Source: Thermogladius sp.
Lineage (GTDB): Archaea > Thermoproteota > Thermoprotei_A > Sulfolobales > Desulfurococcaceae
NCBI GenBank assembly: GCA_009904025.1
Contig: WYEE01000023.1
Span: 1-20,614 of the forward strand
Direction of reading: 5' to 3'
DNA length: 20,614 nucleotides
Each line of letters opens with the position of its first letter. Positions within the stretch are counted from its first letter, which is position 1. Positions 14,651 through 20,614 of the stretch are shown one piece after another. Both the position numbers and the translations under genes were made by a program. The notes beneath the pieces are model-generated. The model saw nothing but the letters and a program-made list of their open reading frames with translations, searched no databases and was not told the origin of the DNA.

Positions 14651-16415
14651 TTAGGATACCCCTCGAGAGTTTTAACCCTTCTTCATAACTTGGTTTTCTA
14701 TTCGAGTATAGATCCCTCTCAACGAGCTGGAGGAACCTCCATATAAGCTCTTTAACCCGGTTGCTTTTAGTAGTTGCTACCACCACCCACCTGTAATGCT
14801 CTCGCAGGGTTTCGCTGGGTTGCGGTAGCCTTTTAACAATCTTCTTCAGCACCCCGTAGTATAACTGGGCAATCCGCGAGCCCAGCCCACGCGTGTATGG
14901 TTCTAGAAGCTCTTCCACTTTATTCACCGTGCTCCCCATTTTCTCCCTTACACGCGGCGAACTCAGGGTGGTTAAAGCCACCATAAACGCTTTCTCACGA
15001 TCTCTAATGAGAACCAAGACTACGGATCCAATTAGAGTGAGTATTATTAGGCTACTGATGTTTACTACTAGGATACTCTGCGAGTAGTAGTAGGTGTCGT
15101 AGTATCCTGCCGGGTCGTAGATTTCTACAACCAGTTTAGCTGTCGAGACCGGTAGGAGTGAGGCATAGAGGGAGACAACCGTATTGTTTTCAACCGGGGC
15201 TTTAACCCCACTGCTAGCTGAGACTGCCACCATAGACTCTAACCGCCTGCTCTCATAGCTCAACAATGGGACTTGAATCCAGCCATCTAGGGTAATGTAG
15301 ACAGGCGAAGCCTCGACCACGACGTGTGGGTACCTGGGTTCAACTACCACTGGTTTCTCGATGCAGTAGGGTAGGGTCGCGTTGCCTGCTTCAACGCAGA
15401 CCCTAATAGTGTTAACCCCGACTTCAAAGTACTGCCCGCCAGTGTCCAGGGAGAGTGTTAGGGGTGTCTCACCGATCGTTGTGTTCCCAAGGCTCGTCTC
15501 GTTCACAGCGTTTTTCACAAACACAGTGCCCTGTAAGACCCCGCTCCGGCTTGCAATAGATATGTTCAGCATACTACCCCTTACCACACTCGCCGGGGCT
15601 TCCAGTATTAACCTCGGCGTGTAGTAGCCTATCCTGATAAGCCTATACAACTCGATTTCGACCCCGCTACACACAGCACCAGCTATCACAGTGAATATGG
15701 AGACATCTTCCGGGGAAACCCCTATTGAGCCTAAGTAGCTGGTTAGATCGCTTGCGAGAGGAGCCTTTAAGACTACGTGGCAAGCGGTGCTCGAGCAGTT
15801 TAGAGAGGTAGTATTAATAGGTATACTCCCAGCAGCCAGCGTAATGTATCGCACTGTGCAGTCGGCTCTATTCGAGGAAACAACTATTGGGATACCCTCA
15901 CCAGGCTCGTAGACCTTATTCGTGTCCACGATGAGAGATATAGGGGAGTTTCCACCTCCAAGGGAGTCGAGAACACCCCTAACCCTGGACTTTAACCCGG
16001 CTAAGAGGAACGATATTCCAACGCTCAAGGTGCTAGCTGAAGACGGGTCGGCGGCGCAAGCGCGGAGTCTCGAAGCATAATCCTCGATTCGACCGAGATT
16101 ATTGTATAAGTTGTAGAGTTCGGATACGTCTGTGAGATTAGGTTTTTTCATCGCGTTGTAGTAGTCTATTACGAGAGCATACGCTTCAGCATGCAAATCA
16201 GCTAAATCAGAGCTAACCGTGGTGTTCGCGAGCACCCGGGCTAGATCCAAACCTGTCGGATCGAGTGCGAGGGCGTACCTCAAAGTTTTTTCGAGGATGG
16301 CTAAGAGGTATGTGCAATCCCCTATGATGTAGCTGGTTTGCTCAGCCTGAGAGGCGGGCAGGAGAGGTTGCAGGAGGATGATCATCACGAACAAAAGATG
16401 AGGTAGCCTACCCAC
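14631..16415 (-). CDS. Large surface protein with signal peptide, one membrane helix and DUF4129-like cytoplasmic tail
   Basis: The chosen GTG at 16415 has GAGGTG seven bases upstream, gives a clean signal peptide (MGRLPHLLFVMIILL, cut near SQA), and overlaps the 87-aa gene by 8 bases; a TTG at 16445 would add ten residues. The mature part up to about 450 is external, carries several N-x-S/T sites and paired cysteines, and holds beta-rich repeats that look like immunoglobulin-type folds. A helix at about 452-471 crosses the membrane. The tail ends with SETLREHY, then LVERDLYSNRKPSYEE, resembling the DUF4129 pattern (P-x-E-x-L, then E-x-x-x-Y-S-x-x-x-x-S-x-E). This matches the neighbours DUF58, DUF4350 and MoxR. 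It probably acts as the surface-exposed core of the complex; this is inference. Confidence 0.65.
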   Translation of the reverse strand: MGRLPHLLFVMIILLQPLLPASQAEQTSYIIGDCTYLLAILEKTLRYALALDPTGLDLARVLANTTVSSDLADLHAEAYALVIDYYNAMKKPNLTDVSELYNLYNNLGRIEDYASRLRACAADPSSASTLSVGISFLLAGLKSRVRGVLDSLGGGNSPISLIVDTNKVYEPGEGIPIVVSSNRADCTVRYITLAAGSIPINTTSLNCSSTACHVVLKAPLASDLTSYLGSIGVSPEDVSIFTVIAGAVCSGVEIELYRLIRIGYYTPRLILEAPASVVRGSMLNISIASRSGVLQGTVFVKNAVNETSLGNTTIGETPLTLSLDTGGQYFEVGVNTIRVCVEAGNATLPYCIEKPVVVEPRYPHVVVEASPVYITLDGWIQVPLLSYESRRLESMVAVSASSGVKAPVENNTVVSLYASLLPVSTAKLVVEIYDPAGYYDTYYYSQSILVVNISSLIILTLIGSVVLVLIRDREKAFMVALTTLSSPRVREKMGSTVNKVEELLEPYTRGLGSRIAQLYYGVLKKIVKRLPQPSETLREHYRWVVVATTKSNRVKELIWRFLQLVERDLYSNRKPSYEEGLKLSRGILIAAEEE

Positions 16416-16671
16416 CCGATAACACCTCGTAAACTCTGTAGGCAACTATACCGGTGAAAAGCGTGAACAAGAGTATGTTGAGTAAAAACGCCCGCCTGGA
16501 AGCTATGGGCGGGTGGACTATAGCGTATGAGAAGTAGTAGGCTAATATATTCAGGGATAAGTAGAGGTCGACTCTACTCTCACCTAGAAGCGATAAAACC
16601 ATGTTCGATGTTACGCTTAGTATGGTGTATACTAGTAGAAACGAGTAGACCCTGCCCTCCAAGCTATCCAA
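16408..16671 (-). CDS. Small three-helix membrane protein, unknown
   Basis: This 87-residue protein has hydrophobic segments near 8-27, 36-52 and 60-80, and few charged residues. I recognise no family. The TTG start overlaps the preceding stop by 8 bases, with AGGGG directly before it, and the end overlaps the next gene by 8 bases, so it is firmly inside the operon and likely real. It may be a small subunit of the membrane complex. Confidence 0.65.
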   Translation of the reverse strand: MDSLEGRVYSFLLVYTILSVTSNMVLSLLGESRVDLYLSLNILAYYFSYAIVHPPIASRRAFLLNILLFTLFTGIVAYRVYEVLSGG

Positions 16672-17353
16672 CCCCTATCGATAAAACCTCTTCATCGAGG
16701 GTGAGAGACCTGTTGATCAGCCTGATAGTCTTAGCTGGTAGAGCACGCGCCAAAGCCAGGGTGGTGTAGACTACATATGGGTCAACCGGGTACTTGCTGA
16801 GCTCCTTCAAGGGTTGCGAGAGCCCGATTAGATGAACTCTGAGAAAACCCCCCTCCAAGCTAGCTCTAACATTCTTACACACAGCTAGCTCATCGACAAG
16901 CACGCCCCTCAACACGTTTTCCACATTATCCAGCGTCCACCCCTCACTCCCCTCTTGAATAGACTCAGTGTACTCCCTGGCGATCGGTATTGCCAGGTAG
17001 GGTGAGCCCCCCGCAAACCCAACGCCTGGATCAACCTCGAGCGGGCAAATAGCCTTCGAGAAGACTAGTAGAATGTCACCGCCCTTCTTCACCGCACATA
17101 AATTGGCATCCAGTAGATCCAGGTCCTCTAGGACGCTTGTTAAACCGTTGAGTAGCGTCCTCGTGTACTCCACCAGCGAGGGCATAGTGGCCTCCCGGGG
17201 GAGTAGACTGTATACCAGGAAGACCCCGCCGCTTAGACCCAGGGAGGATGCGACCCCGAGCAACACATTGCTCCCGACAATCAGGGCGTATAATCCGAGG
17301 AGCCCGGATAAAATCAGGGTATTCAACCCCAGGATGAATAGTTTTGTCACCAA
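16664..17353 (-). CDS. Membrane-anchored protein of unknown family
   Basis: This 229-residue protein has two helices near the N-terminus (about 5-25 and 28-50). A soluble part of about 170 residues follows, with no motif I can name. The two close helices suggest that the soluble domain is on the cytoplasmic side. It contains three cysteines, at about 86, 103 and 158. The TTG start (or the GTG that follows it) has GGTGGT upstream and overlaps the preceding gene by 7 bases. Operon position suggests a partner of the MoxR/DUF58 module. Confidence 0.65.
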   Translation of the reverse strand: MVTKLFILGLNTLILSGLLGLYALIVGSNVLLGVASSLGLSGGVFLVYSLLPREATMPSLVEYTRTLLNGLTSVLEDLDLLDANLCAVKKGGDILLVFSKAICPLEVDPGVGFAGGSPYLAIPIAREYTESIQEGSEGWTLDNVENVLRGVLVDELAVCKNVRASLEGGFLRVHLIGLSQPLKELSKYPVDPYVVYTTLALARALPAKTIRLINRSLTLDEEVLSIGVG

Positions 17354-18021
17354 GCCGCAACCACCAGGGGTCTCAGGACAACGTCTAGGAAGCCCACCAT
17401 CCTAGCCAGGGAGTACCTGTTCAATCCGGCGAGAATGTTCCTCGCCACGTGAAACGCTAGGAGGATCATTAAGGCATAGGGCCCAACCCCCATCACGGGG
17501 TTGAGGTAAAGGGTGAGAAACACCAGTAGTGAATCTATCAAGCTCGAGTAATTACCAACCTTAGTGTAGATGATGGTGCTGGAAGATGTTAAGTCGATCA
17601 AGTAGGCTAGGATGTATCTCAGAGGGTCATCTAACCCCAAGTATATGCCCAGTATTGTTGAAACCAACACGCCTATAGGGGTGAGAGGTGATAGAAGAGC
17701 GCGAAGAACCTCGCCGTAATTGTATAATGCCAGCATTACAATTACGAAGAGTATTAGGAGAACATCTATGTAGTCCCCCACTACTGGGGATATTAATAGG
17801 GATAGAGCCTTGAGGAGGGTTGTGCTGAACAACAACCCTCCTAAAACAGCTATCAGACTCCACACCCCAACCCTTCCCCTGAGGTAGAATGCCGCGTTAA
17901 TCACTAGTATAGACAGGATGAGACAGGCTGCACCACCAGCGGTGGATTCAAGTCTTGAAGCCAAACTACCAACCGCTAGGAGGGATAGAAACACTACTCC
18001 ACTACTTAGGTACCGGGACAT
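17347..18021 (-). CDS. Polytopic membrane protein of unknown family
   Basis: This 224-residue protein is almost all membrane helices, about six to seven (near 5-20, 28-48, 53-78, 84-100, 108-127, 133-150 and 175-195). I recognise no family motif. The ATG start overlaps the moxR stop region by 20 bases; GAGGA lies directly before it. Its place straight after moxR suggests it forms part of the membrane base of the same complex. Confidence 0.65.
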   Translation of the reverse strand: MSRYLSSGVVFLSLLAVGSLASRLESTAGGAACLILSILVINAAFYLRGRVGVWSLIAVLGGLLFSTTLLKALSLLISPVVGDYIDVLLILFVIVMLALYNYGEVLRALLSPLTPIGVLVSTILGIYLGLDDPLRYILAYLIDLTSSSTIIYTKVGNYSSLIDSLLVFLTLYLNPVMGVGPYALMILLAFHVARNILAGLNRYSLARMVGFLDVVLRPLVVAAW

Positions 18022-18967
18022 TCCTCAAAGCCTCCTCGGCAATAGCCTCCGGTGTAACACCCTCCAACTCATACTCTTCTCTCACTCTAAATCTATGGGC
18101 TACAACCGGCGTGAAAGCACGCTTCACATCATCGGGTATAACGTAGTCCCTCCCATCCATCAAGGCCAGAACCCTGCTGATCCCCACCAGGTTCACCGTC
18201 GCCCTATGAGATGGCCCGTAGGCCACTGCCTTGTGGTATCTAATGTAGTTCACCAAGCGCACCATGTAATCCAATAAATGTTCTTCAACATGGACTAGAT
18301 TGTGTATGCTCCGGGAAATAGCGTAGACTCTCTCGGGAGTTGTAACCTGCTCCACGGGGAGGGTGAGTATGTGGTCCGAGGCTTTAAGTATTTCCACCTC
18401 CTCCTCGGGTGGATTATAGTTGCTTCTAGCTGAGACAGCGAACCTGTCTACAAGAGTCTCAGTAACCTCGTAGACCCCCCTAGCATATTTCGCCGGCACT
18501 TGAGTCGCGATCACCATGAAAGGCCTCTTCAAAGCGTATGTGACGCCGTCGACGGTCGCCTGGTACTCCTGCATAACCTCCAGCAACGCCGCCTGAGACC
18601 TTGTTGGAGTCCTATTCAACTCATCGAACAACAGTATGTTGGTGAACACCGGGCCCTCCACGAATATCCTCTCGCCTGTAGGCCTGTAGATGTGGAACCC
18701 GAGTATATCGCTGGGGAGTATATCCGGGTGTCCTTGAACCCGCTTGTAAATCCCGCTAATAGCCTTTGCTAGCGCCTTCGCTAGAAGCGTCTTGCCTGTA
18801 CCAGGGTAGCCTTCAATAAGCACGTGGCCCCCCGAGTACAAGGCGGCCACGCAGAGCTCCACGAGCTCTCTCTTACCCACATATACCTTTGAAACCCCCG
18901 CTACCAGGTTCATGAGCTCTCTTGCAACATCGTCTACTTCAAACCTAGCGGGCTCCCTACTGGACAA
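18002..18967 (-). CDS. MoxR family AAA+ ATPase
   Basis: This 321-residue cytoplasmic AAA+ ATPase contains Walker A GYPGTGKT (53-60), Walker B ILLFDELN (111-118) followed by the family's R-x-x-x-Q-A-A-L-L-E-x-M-Q-E signature (123-134), sensor-1 region MVIATQVP (151-158) with an unusual Gln where many family members have Asn, and a DRF arginine (175). MoxR proteins act as chaperones that remodel or load metal sites and surface complexes, commonly with vWA/DUF58 partners; a DUF58 gene closes this operon. The TTG start has GAGGTAGGG upstream and lies six bases after the archaeosortase stop. Length is typical. Confidence 0.92.
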   Translation of the reverse strand: MSSREPARFEVDDVARELMNLVAGVSKVYVGKRELVELCVAALYSGGHVLIEGYPGTGKTLLAKALAKAISGIYKRVQGHPDILPSDILGFHIYRPTGERIFVEGPVFTNILLFDELNRTPTRSQAALLEVMQEYQATVDGVTYALKRPFMVIATQVPAKYARGVYEVTETLVDRFAVSARSNYNPPEEEVEILKASDHILTLPVEQVTTPERVYAISRSIHNLVHVEEHLLDYMVRLVNYIRYHKAVAYGPSHRATVNLVGISRVLALMDGRDYVIPDDVKRAFTPVVAHRFRVREEYELEGVTPEAIAEEALRNVPVPK

Positions 18968-18973
18968 CGATCC

Positions 18974-20614
18974 CTACCTCTTCACGAGTTTTCTGATTAA
19001 ACCCCACGAATAGACAACTGTCGCGTATATAATAAACATGGCGGATATAAGGGCAGAGGACATGGTGAGAGGTTGAACCCCCGTTATCGCCGCCTCAACC
19101 CCACTGCCACTACCCGCCAGCTTAGCCGTCATGCTCGCGAACACGCTTGTTAGAGAACCAGCGAGCGTGGTTGGATCGCCGGGTGCCATCAGTGAAACCC
19201 GAGTATACATGTTTACCCTCCCTCCCCCAAGCTCTAGTGTTACTGGTAGGATAACGTATCCCAGGAGACCACGCCATGATCCCTTTTCAAGTGCTATGAA
19301 CACTATCCGGGTATTGTTGACGACTGAACTCCACGACGACAATATATTGTACCCCTGTACCGTTAGGCAGAGCTGCCACGTGTGGAGTCTCGCAGTCGTG
19401 TCGACGACCTCCACGTACCCTTGATAAATCCCGGTGGGGGAGACTACTTCAACCCTGTAGACTGCCAGGGCCCCGAGCACGTTTGTCAGGTACTGGTCGT
19501 ACTGCTTTCCTGTGAAGACTATTGTTGTCGTGGATAGGTATTTCTCAGGGTTCTTAACGTAGTCGTCGACCGAGGAGGGATTGACTACTAGAGCCTGCTG
19601 AACACTGCTCGCCGTGGTTGTGATTGGAACGAGGGCTAGCACTATGAGAGTGAAGAAGGCGGCCACGATGAAGACCCCGCTTACATACTCCCATGAGACG
19701 TCTATCGCCGGGTGCTTGGCAAGCGCTCTAGTGAACACAGGTGGGAACCTGCTGTACTTGTTGACCAGGTAGAAGGCTATAAGCGCTGAGAGGAAGGAGT
19801 AAACTAGTGAGGGAGAGTAGTGGAAAAGAGTTTCCGCCTGCTGGACACCCATGTACATTGCCCCGTAGACTATGAGGAGCACTCTAATAAGGTTGCCGAG
19901 CAACCCTATGAGCATTGAGATGATGATGGATGCGAGTGAGACAACTGTTTTTCTCAAAGGTTTATCGGAGCTGAAGGTCACCATGTAGATTAAGACCGGT
20001 ATAACACTCATGATCGAGCTAAGCGTCACTATGCCAGTGCAAGCCGCCTCAATGCTGAAACGCGCCACCCCTCCACTGGGCGTTGGGACTTCCAGCTGTG
20101 TGAAGCCGGGTGCCTCAACAACCCTGACACCTGTCAGAAACCCAGCTATCCTACCAATGTACCTGGATAAAAGAGGGGTTAACCTGTCTACGAAGCCGGC
20201 GGGCAAGGGGATTAACAGGAGAGGGGTTAAAAGGGGTATTATCTCGCCCGGGGTCACCGGTTCGTAGACGAGGAGTATGAGCGCTATGAAGAAGAGCGAG
20301 AAGCTTAAACCCTCAAGCTGTATCTTGTACTCGAGGAGAGAAGTAGAAACGCTGTACAACGCGAGGGAGAAGAGGGCGAGGAGTGTTGTGAAGACTATCT
20401 TACTTAATCTAACCCCATACGAGAACCCGATGTATCTGAGAGACAGGTACAGTGTGATCACCATCGAGAAGAGGGAGACGGTTATATAGCTGTACTCCTC
20501 GCTGGAAGCCAATCTAACAATCGAATCAAAGAACTCCCTGTAAACAGTGCTCGCGGCTAAACCAGTCAGCAACATTAAAACCGTGAACCCGGCTGAAACC
20601 TTAAACCTAGAGTA
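18974..20614 (-). CDS. Archaeosortase fused to an EpsI-like domain, 5' end outside window
   Basis: The frame stays open to the right edge; an ATG at 20575 is a possible start, but upstream codons continue a hydrophobic helix, so the true start may lie outside. Numbering from that ATG, eight or so helices fill residues 1-275. The three residues of the exosortase/archaeosortase active site are visible: Cys179 in EAACTGI, Arg231 in GNLIRVLL and His252 in FHYSP. These enzymes cut a C-terminal sorting signal and probably transfer the protein to a lipid. After another helix at about 300-318 comes an outside domain with H398-x4-C403-L-x3-G408-Y, the same spacing as the HxxxxCLxxxGW motif of EpsI proteins, which accompany bacterial exosortases. 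A last helix (about 505-525) ends in KLVKR. The gene begins the MoxR/DUF58 operon as seen. The archaeosortase class is not determined. Confidence 0.82.
   Translation of the reverse strand, partial: YSRFKVSAGFTVLMLLTGLAASTVYREFFDSIVRLASSEEYSYITVSLFSMVITLYLSLRYIGFSYGVRLSKIVFTTLLALFSLALYSVSTSLLEYKIQLEGLSFSLFFIALILLVYEPVTPGEIIPLLTPLLLIPLPAGFVDRLTPLLSRYIGRIAGFLTGVRVVEAPGFTQLEVPTPSGGVARFSIEAACTGIVTLSSIMSVIPVLIYMVTFSSDKPLRKTVVSLASIIISMLIGLLGNLIRVLLIVYGAMYMGVQQAETLFHYSPSLVYSFLSALIAFYLVNKYSRFPPVFTRALAKHPAIDVSWEYVSGVFIVAAFFTLIVLALVPITTTASSVQQALVVNPSSVDDYVKNPEKYLSTTTIVFTGKQYDQYLTNVLGALAVYRVEVVSPTGIYQGYVEVVDTTARLHTWQLCLTVQGYNILSSWSSVVNNTRIVFIALEKGSWRGLLGYVILPVTLELGGGRVNMYTRVSLMAPGDPTTLAGSLTSVFASMTAKLAGSGSGVEAAITGVQPLTMSSALISAMFIIYATVVYSWGLIRKLVKR

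Overview
The window looks like a piece of chromosome from a hyperthermophilic crenarchaeon, most likely a member of Desulfurococcales or a close relative. The evidence is the tight gene packing, arginine written mostly as AGG, isoleucine often as ATA, many TTG and GTG starts behind short GGTG/GAGG ribosome sites, archaeal TATA boxes about 40 bases upstream of starts, T-run terminators, and the gene families present. The exact genus cannot be told from this sequence alone.

Left part (1-4600, plus strand): the 3' part of a membrane protein resembling an ECF-transporter T subunit; a 927-residue secreted glycoside hydrolase of family GH57 with its own promoter and terminator; and ribose-phosphate pyrophosphokinase (prs), whose 3' end overlaps the convergent cobalt/nickel ATPase gene.

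Middle part (4519-11460, minus strand): a four-gene cobalt/nickel ECF transporter operon (cbiM, a PDGLE/CbiN-like gene, cbiQ, cbiO) behind a TATA box followed by a 22-bp-spaced direct repeat; an ABC exporter operon (one ATPase, two ABC-2 permeases); a lone biotin S component, bioY, whose TATA box sits inside a perfect inverted repeat; and a secreted carbohydrate-binding-like surface protein. The last ends in a VPxxxP-type archaeosortase sorting signal and is broken by one in-frame TAA after codon 40. About 600 bases upstream of it hold no convincing gene.

Right part (12055-20614, minus strand): one tightly overlapping operon of eight genes, its first gene running off the window. In order of transcription it encodes an archaeosortase fused to an EpsI-like domain, a MoxR AAA+ ATPase, two unknown membrane proteins (224 and 229 aa), an 87-aa three-helix membrane protein, a large surface protein with a DUF4129-like cytoplasmic tail, a DUF4350-like protein with two membrane anchors, and a DUF58 protein with an unusual glycine-rich insert. 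The MoxR/DUF58/DUF4129/DUF4350 set is known as a conserved bacterial gene set of poorly known role. Here it is joined to a transpeptidase-like sorting enzyme, and a candidate substrate of that enzyme lies about 8 kb away. This is the most interesting system in the window: a possible archaeal surface-protein maturation and anchoring machine that combines an archaeosortase with a MoxR-type chaperone module.
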